Part shown: positions 1 to 19,000 of the stretch, one piece after another
Numbering within the stretch: position 1 is the stretch's first letter
How the letters are laid out: each line of letters opens with the position of its first letter
Source: Chimonanthus salicifolius
Lineage: Eukaryota > Streptophyta > Magnoliopsida > Laurales > Calycanthaceae
Length of the DNA stretch: 64,000 nucleotides
Direction: 5' to 3'
Assembly (NCBI GenBank): GCA_013350335.1
Contig: CM023540.1
Coordinates: 29,553,175-29,617,174 of the forward strand
Program-made: the position numbers and the translations under genes
Notes under the pieces: model-generated
Databases searched by the model: none
Seen by the model: only the letters and a program-made list of their open reading frames with translations
What the model was told of the DNA's origin: nothing

Positions 1-489
1 ATGATACATGAAATTATCACCCCTATTTTACTATAATTTTAGTTTTGAATAATCATATTTATTGGCCATCACATATTTAATATGAGGTGTCATGACTCAT
101 CAATTTAATGATGGCAGCCAAATCCCAAGCATTGTTATTTTTTATTTTAATGTAGTCAATCTACTTGGTGGGTTCTACTTTGAACTAGGGACAACTCTAT
201 GTTGCTCTAACAGGGGCAAACAACTATTGTTGCCATTGTTTTCAAGGACTTTGAGTTCAAATTGTTGGAATCAACAATTCAACTTTCTAATGAACTGCTG
301 AAGTACAATGGACATGCAAGTTGAATGGTTGAAATCTCACTACATCAGCTAATGATATAATCCAGAAAAAAAACAAGATTTGAGTTGTTTAATGATGGGA
401 TCGACATTCCAAGGATTGTTATTTTTGATCAATCTAGGCCACCCACTTGATAGATTCGACTCAGAATCGAGGATATTTCTGAATTTGGT
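1..489. other. Left-edge non-coding sequence with a diverged direct repeat
   Basis: I recognise no gene here. A segment of about 43 bp at 103-145 recurs with substitutions at 388-430; both copies contain TTTAATGATGG and ATTGTTATTTTT. The two copies read similarly in one frame, but stops intervene. The stretch may be the 5' part of the LINE remnant that follows, or upstream sequence of the + strand gene beginning near 1609. Confidence 0.4.
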
Positions 490-1231
490 CTAATCAAATG
501 CTTAACCACCTTTGAATGGAGCAACCACTATGAATCTGTCCCTTTGGGGGATCTGAGCATTTGGTCTTTCAAAGCTCCTCCTCACATTGTCAGTTTCTTT
601 TGAACGATTTGTCTTGGGAATTTTTTTACTAAGATAATATCCACAAGTCCCTTTTGCCTCTGAGCCTTTGAAGTAGTGGACCATCTTTTCATCAATTGTT
701 CATTTTCCTCTTTAGTTTGGAGCTCCACTTTAGGGCTTCTTTTGCTTTTTAATGGGTGATGCCTGCATTAGTAGCTCACCTCTCCTATGCTTGAATGGCT
801 TTTTAAGGGTTCCCTGAGATTCAATATTATGTGGGATTAGCCCTTGTTGCTAAGATCTAGAGTTTATGGTGGGAGTGAAACAATGGTCTTTAGAAATAAA
901 GAGGAGAGTTGGACAGTCACAAAATTAAGGTGAAATGTGTTGGAAAGAGTGCATTGGCTTACTGTAGTTATTGTTTTTGGTTACTTTGGTGGTTGTATCC
1001 TTTGGGATTATTCATGTTATTCTTGTTTCCTTTTCCCAGTTTGGAGCCTTTAGTGAATGTCAAAAGGCTTTTAGCTGGTGGAGTCTTCCTCCCCCTTCCT
1101 TTGTTTGTACCTCCATTTTTGGCACTTTTTTGCCCTTTGCCCTTTATCTTGCACACCCTTGTTTTTTGATTTTCTGACCTAATAAAATCCTACTATCATT
1201 CTCTCATAACAAAAAAAAAGAAGAAAAAAAA
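490..1231 (+). mobile_element. LINE (non-LTR retrotransposon) 3' end, degenerate
   Basis: At 676-726 a frame reads V-D-H-L-F-I-N-C-S-F, the HxxxxC part of the zinc-binding zf-RVT module that follows reverse transcriptase in plant LINEs. Further on there is a tryptophan-rich tail (W-W-E-x-N-N near 866) as in LINE C-termini. The copy is full of stops and frameshifts and ends in an A-rich tail at 1210-1231. It is a 5'-truncated dead insertion. No target-site duplication was identified. Confidence 0.65.
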
Positions 1232-1608
1232 CCTTAGTTTCGACGAACAGGGCTAGGATTATTAGGTGAGTGAATTTTTCCTACACTGCCATTCATGTGA
1301 TCACTTGCAGTGTTTCATGTGCCACCCAATTTTACGGATTTTATAGGCCTACAAAAATTCATCATTCCATTGCTCTCCCAAAACATTAGTCTCTATGTAC
1401 GTATCTAGGCCTTTTAATGAAATAGTAACTGTTTTACACTAAATGCATGTCAGTTTCAATCTGTTTGTTGTGCATAAACCCATGAGGTATTATAATTGTC
1501 ATCATGGTCGTGGTGATGATGATGTTGGAGGAGAGGGTTGCTCTTTTTTATTTCTTTAGGAATTTTCTTCGTCACTCACCACTCAATTGGTTCTTTATAA
1601 CTTGTGTG

Positions 1609-4600
1609 ATGCAGGAGTTGCTGCCACTTTTTCCAAGTCATACCACCAAACAAGAGGTTTTCAGGTCAGGCCTGAGGGTCGGACGCTTTCAGCTTGAGGA
1701 TCAATGGAAATCCACACACTTCTTCTCTGAATCTAACCAGTCAATCATTCTTCACTCATCTGTTAGGAGACCGGTACTTGTTGATGTTCAAGGTTTGTAT
1801 CTCTTTCAAGTTGTTCTATGTAATTTAATATCTTTAAAAGTGTTTTTATAGAAAATATATATTGAGATCTTCTGTTTTCTAATCTTTCTCTCTGTATTTT
1901 TGTGCCCACGTTTCTTTTATTGGGAACAGATGTCCGCCCTGACTCAGTACTTTTTAGCTTTGGGATCGCCGAACAGTATGCAAGACAAGAAAAGATATTG
2001 CAATACCTCATGTCGGGACCTAAAGCAGAAAAAGATGGATTGAACGTCTCAATATTATCTGATCTGATGGGGCTTCACACAGTAGCCATTGACATGAGGC
2101 AACTGTCAATACATCCCCCTGAAGATGAATTTTGCCTTTATGAGATTGGAGCGGACAACACTAATCCTTCCCTCATCTATCCAAGAATTGGATTTCATTT
2201 TCCAAAACCTCTTTTGGATTTTGTTGGGGATTCCAGTCGGGGTTCAATGGTTTCAGTACATGCAGATGGCCGAGTCTTGTTCACAGGCACTGCAGCTGAG
2301 GTGAAGGATGTAATATCGATTATTTCCGAGTTTTGTCCATCGAAGAACTCAACTCAATGCAGCAGGAAAGCTACTTTGGTTCCTCATTTTACTAGGTACG
2401 CATGGATGCTTACCTTACCATTGGTCCATTGCTAGTTCTACCTCCTGTTCTTGTGTTATTTGATCTCCTTCAGTAGCTTTCTACAATGGAAATATCTTGG
2501 TACTCACTCATCTGTCAACCAGTAAAAGTCCTTTTAAATAGTTTTCTAATCCTGATTGAGGTACGTTGGTACTTCATTAAAAGGGAAATGATATCTTAGT
2601 CCACTTCCATTTCAACTGTTATAATCCTAGTATTTCTTTTTTATATTGGTTTTTCAAAATCTTTTCCTTTAGTTCTCTGTCAACTGTTGCACCTAACCTT
2701 AGTAAGAAAGCTTACCACAAGGTTTTGTAGCACTCTTATCCTGCTTGTCATGACAATCTGGCAAAATTCTTACGAGCCGACTGCCTAGTTGATGCCATTG
2801 CTCTTCGGTTATTCAAGCTTGAGACTTTCATGTGGCAGAGTTATATTTCTGCAGCCAGGTTACATTTTCCTACTAAATTTACGTCTGATTTTGCACTGAG
2901 CTGATTGATTTGTACTTTCAATACCTACAGTATACTTCTGAAAATTATTATTCTCATTATTGTTGTTTTTTGTGTGGTTCTTATGGAATTCCTATGATTG
3001 CTATCTTATTTTGAACTTTGTAACTAGAATTTTTTTGTTTATAGTATGACTTTTTGCAAATATGTTTTTAAAGCTACTTTTTACTGTTTGCATTTCCAAA
3101 GTAAATTTCATTCTGATTTACTTTGAGCTGATTTACATATCTCTTGTTGATGTAATTGCAATTTTGAAATTCACCTCACTCAGTGTTGCCCTGTAAACAG
3201 AATGGACATCACAGCAGGACAATCTAGCATCAGGGGCTCTTCTCTGAAGCTACAGACTGCAACCTTTGCTCCTGTGAAGAGGTATACCTAAACCTTTGAG
3301 ATGGAATTTTAGACCCTGATTATTCTTTTATTAGAGGATTGATGTGGTTGTATGCATTCAACCAAAAAGAGTATCATGCAATCAGCACATAAAGTGAGGC
3401 CCATCCACTTGAGGTCAGCTGCTTCAGTTGAATCTAGGATGGTCCCTGCTCTGCTGTGCTAATGACATGGAATCTTATTAAACATTTACATCTAGGTTTA
3501 TCATTGTGATGCCACCAATTTTAGATACAGCTTGGCAAAATTAACTTGGTATTGGCACCATTTCCTCTTTTGAAGATAAGATTCAAGCCTGTGTACCCTA
3601 GAAAGATGTCTGATTTGAATGTCAATACTAGTATGTGCATCAATTCTATAATTTTCTTTTTGAGCTTCATATCTTTGCAGGAGTATCATTGAATTTTCCG
3701 GCAGGAATTCATTGCACTATGTCCTTTTGTATTCTCTTTACCATAATTGAATTGACAATGCTCATTTTCAATTGAATAAGACAAGAACCAGATCAGAAAT
3801 GGCAAATTTTAATTTCTAGGAGCATATATTGTGGTGTAGAGTTTCAGTGTGTTGACTGTTGACCATCTCTTATTAGGACCAACATGGTGGAGAAATCCCA
3901 ACTTTAAAGGGATGGTTCCCATGCACAGTTAGTTGGGTTGAGCAAATGGTTGAACAGAATTCTATATACAGTGTTGTGCTTTATTATCACCTGCAACATA
4001 TTGCAATAAATTCTTCTTATTATGCCACTACTACTACTACTGCTTATTTTTTTGGGTGTAATGATAAGAACTGTGAAATAGTAGCACCAATATTTGTGAT
4101 AAAAAGGTTGTGAACAATTTGTTTCTCCACATTCCTCTTTCTCATTTCTGCCAATCTATCCTCCAGTCCTGAGAAAATCAAGATGAAACCATCAACAAAG
4201 AAAAAGCACGGTCGAAAAGCAGGCCGGGAGAGGGATCTTTACAGGAAGAACTACTTCCACGCATGTGAAAGCCTTCTTTCAGTACTTTTAGATAAGAGGC
4301 ATGGGAAGACAACCATTCTCTTACTCAAGAAATCTGGCCCTGAGGTACCCCAACTTTTGACCCAATTCTCAGCTGGGATTGCCGGAACAGGTCTTGCTGT
4401 CATTTTCTCAGTCCTCTATAAGGTGGTGGGTGGAAGGGCATCTCTCTGTGCTGTGAAGTTCCTGAATACTGGATTCGGATTTGGTTTAGTTTGGCTTTCT
4501 TTGGCAGTGAACGGGTTGAGAGATACGATTGTCTATATAAGCAAGAATTCGAGCAGGCTGCGGGAAAATGACAATGAGATTATGAAGAAAGTGGATAGAA

Positions 4601-4665
4601 GTGTCAATGAGGTTTTCTTCAGGGCGGCTACATTGATGGCGGTGGCACTGTTGAGATTTGCATGA
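1609..4665 (+). CDS. Conserved plant protein of unknown function with hydrophobic C-terminal segments; start uncertain
   Basis: Four exons join in frame: 1615-1792 (or from an in-frame ATG at 1609), 1930-2395, 3201-3281 and 4167-4665, with TGA at 4663-4665. All three introns are GT-AG, and codons are correctly rebuilt across junctions (G/AT, AG/A, AG/T). The joined coding part is 1224 nt (407 residues from 1615). The second exon is a soluble-looking domain. The last exon starts with a lysine/arginine-rich stretch (K-M-K-P-S-T-K-K-K-H-G-R-K), resembling a nuclear or membrane-proximal basic signal, then two strongly hydrophobic stretches (residue starts near 4357 and 4456) and a short hydrophobic C-terminus. 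I do not recognise a named family. The 1609 ATG overlaps a plausible acceptor (gatgcag), so the gene either starts there or has 5' exons further left. Exon joins are well supported; the N-terminus is not. Confidence 0.7.
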
Positions 4666-5390
4666 GCAAAGGCAAGTACAAGTCTTTTTCTAACCTTGAT
4701 TTATGGCAGTTGATGTCTTCAGTACAGATAGAAGGCCGTACGGGTGCACCTAACCTTGATATTGTGGCAATTATTGTGCTTATTAAGCAGTTTTACATAT
4801 GTTGCCAGCATCATGTAACTAAAGCTTTGTAATGGAACTGCAACTTGTGATAATTAATCAATGCATATGTTTCTTTTTTGTTGCTTGTTTTGTTATCCAA
4901 AGTTATGACAAAACTCAGTTCATCCTTTATTTTTTCACCTATATAAGTTTCAGAATTGTGTTTCATAATCCATAGTTCCATACTGACAAAATGATCTGGG
5001 GTGACAATGAGTTGGGTTAACATCAAGTAAAAGATGTTTACAAAAGCTGACCTGGATGCTACTTGATTATTGAATGATTTGGCTCAGCTTTAGTTGTACT
5101 AGAGGGTTGCGTAAGATCTCCAATTAGTGTTGGGTTGCCTCTAGAGTAGTGTGTACTGAATTGACCTAAACCCGACTGGATTGTTCTTATGGGAACTATT
5201 GATTAGAAATGTCAGGTTAGCTTCAAAGGATTGGCTTAGGAATTGCCACCACTAAATGGAGATGTTCTGCTAGATTTTGATGTGCACACATGCATCGAGC
5301 ACATTAGTAGTCGATGAATGCTCAATTTGAAGAAAGTCTATCAAATTATATTAGATGATGACCTGAACACTGGATTGCATTAGAAGTTTC

Positions 5391-5690
5391 GACTTAAATT
5401 ATGGCTGAAATTTCGGAATTATGAATGGCTGAAATGTATGACAATATTTTGTTAAAAGATTTTAGAAAGTTTTCTTAAATGTTGGACGAAATTTTAGACA
5501 AATATGTTAGCATAAATTTCAACTAAACTATATCAGAAAATTAGGCTTAAACTATGGCTGAAATTTTCAAAGTATTTATGGCTGAAATTTATGACAATAT
5601 TTTATTAAAAATATTGGGAGTATTTATGGCTGAAATTTTCAAAGAATTTACCCAAAATTTAAGCTGTGTAATTGGGACTCCCTAATTCCA
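5391..5690. repeat. Diverged 153-bp tandem duplication containing ATGGCTGAAAT
   Basis: The 11-mer ATGGCTGAAAT occurs at 5401, 5425, 5554, 5578 and 5626. The first two pairs are each separated by exactly 153 bp, and the surrounding sequence (TATGACAATATTTT followed by TTAAAA) is shared. It is an old tandem duplication in the spacer between two convergent genes and does not look coding. Confidence 0.7.
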
Positions 5691-5862
5691 AGTTGGAAGA
5701 CCTCCAACGATTATGCATGATGTTGGAATTTTCCTAATTTGAAAAATCCTGTTGTGTAAAAAAAATAGCTGGAAAATAATGGTCTTTCAAAGTCAAAACA
5801 ACAATTTCGGCATTTACCATCACCTAATAATTAATTTAGGAGATAGTTAGGGGCCAAGAGAA

Positions 5863-6115
5863 TTTTAGAATTTGTTGACTTGTTACAGAGATTTTGGTTG
5901 GATTTTTGGGTTGATTATGATTTAATTTGCCTCCTTTAATTAAGATTGTGGTTTTAGAATTTGCTGGACCCAGATTCTTGTTTGGTTTTTGGTTTGACTG
6001 ACTTTTTTTTAATTAAAAAAAAAATACTAAATTTCGCCTAAATTGCCTCCTTAATTAGGAGAGTGATTTTAGAATTTGTTCCACCGAGATCCTTGTTTAA
6101 TTTTTTGTTGGATTA
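5863..6115. repeat. Three diverged copies of a roughly 90-115 bp unit
   Basis: The unit starts TTTTAGAATTTG at 5863, 5952 and 6067. It continues with a G/T-rich part (TTGGTTT, GGTT) and, in the first two copies, GCCTCC followed by TTAATTA. The second copy is longer because of an A/T-rich insertion. The array lies in the convergent spacer, and I see no gene here. Confidence 0.65.
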
Positions 6116-6825
6116 CAATCAAAAAAGAATCTACTAAATACGGCTGTAATTATTGGATTACAAAAAAAAAAATCGGAGTGATTTTAAGTGTAATTATTGG
6201 GTCAACAGTGATTAAATCAGCAGTTGCAGACTGGTTCAAGCTGATCCACTCAAATGTATATTACTCAATTTAGTTTTATCTGATAATTTCCTTCAAGAAT
6301 TACAATTGGGATAACAAGCCTGTACATTCTAGCCGATCTAAAAACACAGAGACCAGTGTAAAAAAAAGGGGCTGACTGGAGCTTTTCTCATTCAGACTAA
6401 TCAAGTCCAGACAGGTTAATGAGGTCTTTTTCATACTACCGCTTATCTCTAGCACGCAGGTGAAGTCCAAGTTCAATTCACAGTAAACAAAGATTTGATA
6501 CAAAATTGTTTATGCAAGGATCCTCAGACCACAACATGAATACATGAGGCATGACAGTGGTAATGCAGTAAGCTAAACAAAGGATTGCCGTTATTCATAA
6601 TTACGTTTAGCCAAAATCTTCATTAACAGAATAAAGACATGTCCTAGATTCTGCTCTCTTAACTAAATGCAGAAAATGAACAATCTCAACACCATGCCAA
6701 AACTGCATGTCATTAAATCAAATGTGGAGTACGAAGTACCATTCACATGTTTTGAGTAAAAGTGCAGTATACAGGTCCTCCAAGCAGAGTTCAACTGATC
6801 AAACAATAGTGGATGCTTGAATGGT
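6116..6825. other. 3' flank of the EF-Tu gene, including its probable 3'UTR
   Basis: No protein-coding exon is visible between the repeat array and the EF-Tu stop codon at 6826-6828 (read on -). The part nearest the stop is probably the 3'UTR of that gene. Short open frames here have no recognisable motif. Confidence 0.4.
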
Positions 6826-14158
<7,333 letters not shown>

Positions 14159-14244
14159 GGCAGAGAAGGAAGGAAGCAGAAAAGAAACGTAGAAAGATGG
14201 AACGGAGGCTCCAAGAACTGAACAAAGGAGAGGTTTTGGCGTAT

Positions 14245-14254
14245 TTAGGGTTTA
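14245..14254 (-). promoter_or_regulatory. Telo-box (TAAACCCTAA) upstream of EF-Tu
   Basis: On the - strand the sequence reads TAAACCCTAA, 87 bp upstream of the EF-Tu ATG. Telo-boxes (AAACCCTAA) are known in promoters or 5'UTRs of plant translation genes such as EF-1alpha and ribosomal-protein genes, and are bound by telobox-binding factors. Function here is inferred. Confidence 0.6.
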
Positions 14255-14404
14255 AGGATGGACATGAGAGAGGGCGAACGAAGGGGGTTTAAGGACATTT
14301 TCGGAAATATAAACGTACTTCTTTAGTATGTGCTAGCTTTGGGAGGAAAAATGATGCATTGGCCTTTTTGAATTTTAATATGTGCTGCCATATGGACGAA
14401 AAAT

Positions 14405-14414
14405 TTAGGGTTTA
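14405..14414 (-). promoter_or_regulatory. Second telo-box upstream of EF-Tu
   Basis: An identical 10-mer TAAACCCTAA on the - strand, 160 bp upstream of the first. Two copies in the proximal promoter make chance less likely than one would. Confidence 0.5.
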
Positions 14415-16013
14415 AGGGCATTGAATTTTTTTTTTTTTAATTTACGGTATAAAATTAATATGAGATGCTAAAGTTATTATGAAATTATACTTATTTTTAA
14501 TTATTGTGAAATATTTCTCTCCTATACTGTAGATGCAATTAATTTTTAAGAGTATACAAAATTATCCATAAATGTCATATATCATGATAGTTCGAGAGAA
14601 GTCAAACAAATTTAAAATTATAATTTTTTTTATACCTCTAAGTAGTTAGTTATATTTAATTGTCTTTCTAAAAATTAATTAAGATACTGATCAACTTGTC
14701 ACATTAGCCAAGAATATAAAAGAGTGTAATCTAAAAATTTAACTTAACATCTTTCAAATTTAATAATAATATGTCAATATAGTAAATTAACTTAAAATCA
14801 TCGAGAATATAAGACTTTGAAACTTGGGTTGAATAAAGTTGGGTCAACTGTAATTTTAACTCAAAATCCAATTCGAATACAGTTTGGTCTCTATGATATT
14901 TTCTCACCATCAAGACTGGTCGTATCCTGTTATAATATTTTTTTTTTAATATAAAGTAACAAAATATGTTACACTAGTCTGAAATAATGTCAAATGCCTT
15001 TTTGATAGGATTTAGTCATCAAATTCATATACATTAAATAAAAAAGAGAAGACCATCAATTTCAATATATATATATATATATATATATATCAAATAGCTA
15101 ACAATATCTATTGATCTCAGTTCTTTGCCCTAAGATAGTCCACAGTCCTGTATCCAATATTAGGGAACTGAATAATCCAACATGCCACATTAAAAAAAAA
15201 AAAAAAACATTTCATATTTCTTTATACTAAAATTTGTTATTTTAGCATTCTCTAGCCAAAACCCAGATCCAAATATGAAGATGGACCACACTAGATCCAA
15301 CCCATTTTATATATCATATGATACCAATGAATTCCTTCTAAGGTGTATCCAAGTGAGCCAGTTCTAAAGTTTTTTTTTTTTCAAAAAAAGTAATGGAAGA
15401 AAATCCAAATATGGACCTAATCTAATCTAGACCATATATATCTTTATATCTTGAAGCTGAGGGTATTTCCTCTTTTTTTTCACTTGACTTTTTGTAAAGT
15501 AACAAGGCTAGAATTGCTACCTTCATGATAGCCTTTGTGATTATTACCTCTATAAATATTTGTTGTGTTCCATGATTTTGCTGGAAATTAGATACCTATA
15601 CTTAAATATCAAATTTAAGGCTAACCCCATAAAGAAAACAAGGCACTGATCATCAATCATCCAATGGTCGAAAATCTAAGCTGTGTGAGTGTCTTAGTTG
15701 TAAGATGCAATGGTTGAGAAACTGGACCAGAGGCCAGGATTTGGTTCATAAGGGATTCAACTGCCAATGCCTGTTGGATGCCCAGCTGAGTTTAGGTGTC
15801 TTGCAAAAAGCCAGAAAACTTAATGACAGTCAAGTTTGATGCAATCTTCGAGCAGCAAAACACAATTTTCAATCATGAGCTTCTTAGGAGCAAAATCAAA
15901 TCATGAGGACTAGATTCATGTAAATTACTTTTCACAATTTTGCAATCACAGCTATTTCTTTACCCAAAATATCCATTAACATGCATGTCTCTAATTTTCA
16001 AAGTATCATTTGT
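14415..16013. other. AT-rich spacer between EF-Tu start and hydrolase stop
   Basis: This stretch of about 1.6 kb should hold the distal EF-Tu promoter and the hydrolase 3'UTR (near 16013). It contains an (AT)n microsatellite at about 15068-15090 and several poly-A/T runs. I see no coding exon or recognisable transposon. Confidence 0.5.
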
Positions 16014-19000
16014 TCAACTGTTTTTGAAGAAGTTAAGACCCCATCTGTGCACCAAACCATCCATGACGTGGCCTGCTGGATTTCTCTGAACTTTTATTGT
16101 GGCTCGAGTCCCATCTGTGATATCGGCATCCTGTGTTGACTTGTCACCATGGGATGAGCCTGGTGTACTTGTTGCATCACTGCCAGCAGAAACAGTACTA
16201 CTCGCTGCCACTGCTATTGATGCGGAAGTGCGCGACATGGGTCCAGTGGGCACTTGTACATCAGTTGAGGAGAATTCACGAGGCACCTCATTGTCATTAC
16301 TTGTGGATGTGGAACTTGTGACTGTCCCTGCAGGACCGGCACGCTCTGTGGTCGAAGTGTCCAGCTCATCCTTATGCAATGAGTCGATTGTTATGGAGGC
16401 GACGCTAGGTGGTTGGGTCTCTTCGTGAGGGTGTCTGGTTTCCAAGTCCTTCAGGGATTCTATCACTGCTTCCATAAACATCTGGATTTGATTCAGGAAA
16501 GAAAATCTCTCCAGTCAGCCAGAAGATCATATGAACGGTTGGGATGCATGAAGTGCCAATGAAAATCCACATTAGTTTGCACTTGAAAAGTATTTTTCAT
16601 GCAAATGACAAATCAATATAAAACTGTCTGCTCATGTTTTAGATGAAATCAAATTTCACTTCGGGCAGTGCAGAAACTGGAAACTGCGATATTAGATACT
16701 GATTTATTTGGGAAGTACAGTCATTTAAACTGTATCCACCTATATTATTTGCACAAAGTGCAGAATGCTGAAAATATTCAAGAGAGTAATGTACAAGAAA
16801 CATAGCATCAGAGTACTTAAAATCAACCAATCAAATCCCAAAATGAGTCATGACATAACCAAACAGTAGAATCCCTTGACTGGAAAAATGAAAATTGAAA
16901 GGAAAAAAACCCACCCTTTCTTCGTCTTCCGCATTGTATGGAAAATCTGGTAAGCCATCAAATGAATATTCCATGTACTGGTCATCCATGGCAGTTGGAA
17001 TAAGAGGGCTGCATGAATGACCATTTGAGAAGTCAAAAGTAATTAATCTGGAAGATGATGAACCAAGCTCCTGTTCACTTAATTTATCCTGCAACAGGAA
17101 AATGACATCAGTGACCCAGTGTGCTTTTAAAAAAAAAAAAACAAATACTAATAGTAAAATTCATTGAACCAAAGGACAATTACAAAATCTCTACAGTCAA
17201 GTGAAAGGTTGGACTGTAGGCAGCTATCAGAAGAAACGCAACTATAAATTAATGGGATTTTCACTTGCGCACTGGGTCGTATGGTATTTTTTATGGACAA
17301 GGTGTCCAGGCGTCTTAGAGCACCCGACTAATCACTGGGGCATGTGCAAGCCTCCGTATCCACACACACTGGGTAAATTTATGGGGAGTGGCCCCTTAGG
17401 GTGGATTGGGAATCAAACTCAATACTCCTACTTCCTAAGGCGGGTTCTTGGCCATCACTCAAACCCCTACTGTCCACATTTAGACGTAGAGCCCACCAAA
17501 TCGGGTGGTGATGGGCCTGCTGGAATGGTTTTTTCTTTGTTATTTGTCCACAATAAATCACAAAGATTGGACCAATCAAGCTATGTTTTTAAAGGCCGGG
17601 GTGGTGATGGGCCCGCTGGAATGGTTTTTTCTTTATTATGTTCTCCACAAAAAATAACCAAGATTTGATCAAGCCATGTTTTTAAAGGCCATAAAGTTTA
17701 GGAATTAAAAAATAATAATTTAAAATGATGAAATTTTGAGAACCTTAAAAGTATGGATTGATCAATCGACGACATATTGAAAGAAGGACCATTTCAACAA
17801 GCTCATCACCACCTCATTTGGTGGGCTCATGTAGGTGCACACCCTAATGCCGTGCAACCCCCAGTGAGTGGGTTAACATTTTATAACCAACAAAAAATTC
17901 TATGAGCTGCCCGTCTTTCTTGAAATATTTCAACAAAGAGCTATGCAATAAAGCCCACTGAATGATAACAGTGACCCAGGTATTCTTTTCTTGGTAGAGA
18001 AAAATAGATAAATACACCACATTTGAAGTTGAGGCATTGACATTCTAATTAACCCAAACCACCACCACAACACGATCACCAACAATAGAGTAAGACAACT
18101 AAAAAATGCAATCAGCCAGGGGAAGAGAGTTCTCATTTTTGGTCCCTATATCATCTCTCAAATAAAATTTGGCTCGGGATCCACGATAGAACTTGCCTCC
18201 CTCTAGGATCACCATACCTGAGGGAGGCAAATTCGATTGTGGAAGCCTGGCCAAGGCCAAATCCTCAAGGAGATCTTAGAGATAAAGGTTGAAATCTGAT
18301 TTATGTTCTCAGCCTACTGGAGAGAACTGAAAGGTTACAAGTAAAAGGTAGAAGGAGTGGAGGAGGCCTTTAAAGACTTGGACTGATGGGAGTAAGGATG
18401 GGTGTCATGAGATGTAGGGTGGGGGAATGGTAAGATAGAACACAAAGGCCTAGTATAGATAGATGTTATTCAGTTATCATGATGGTGGTGGTGATAGTGG
18501 CCATACTGATGTTCTAAGGCCCAGTAGATAAAGAAGACTTGAATAGAGGAAATTCTAGGAATCAAAGAAGGGATGCTCAATGTTGTCATGGAAGGCCTAC
18601 TCAAATGCAATCAAATTGTACCTCTCCAAAAATAAAAGGCAAGAAGATGGTCACAGGGAGTTCTCATTCCATGTCGCTTTTATCATTTGTCAAATGAAAT
18701 CAAGGTGTTGGCTTCACAAGTGGACAAATCTTTTCATGATACTGAAGGAAAATTCAATTCAGGGTGCCTGCTCAAGGCAGGATCCTTGAGGCAGAGATAA
18801 TTCGTTGCTTGGTTCTCTGTATGCTTATCATAATGGACTCCTGATGTTGCCATGCAAGAGCTACAACAGTCTACAACTGTAGGACAATTATTACTATTAT
18901 AGACTTTTTCGATTTAGACTAATTTTAGGTTTAATGTCGTGATTTTAGATAATAGTCAAATTTCCGGTGTAATACAGTCTGAATTACATGAAATTAGATC

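Noticed and set aside
2740..2865. Extra exon in the left gene (frame with ANFLRADCLVDAIALRLF-like sequence)
   Set aside because: Joining 2395 directly to 3201 restores the codon and needs no extra exon; no convincing splice pair bounds this piece.
17201..17668. 155-codon open frame on +
   Set aside because: Lies across a SINE on the other strand and a fold-back element; its internal repeat of GGDGPAGMVFSLL comes from the 96-bp arm duplication.
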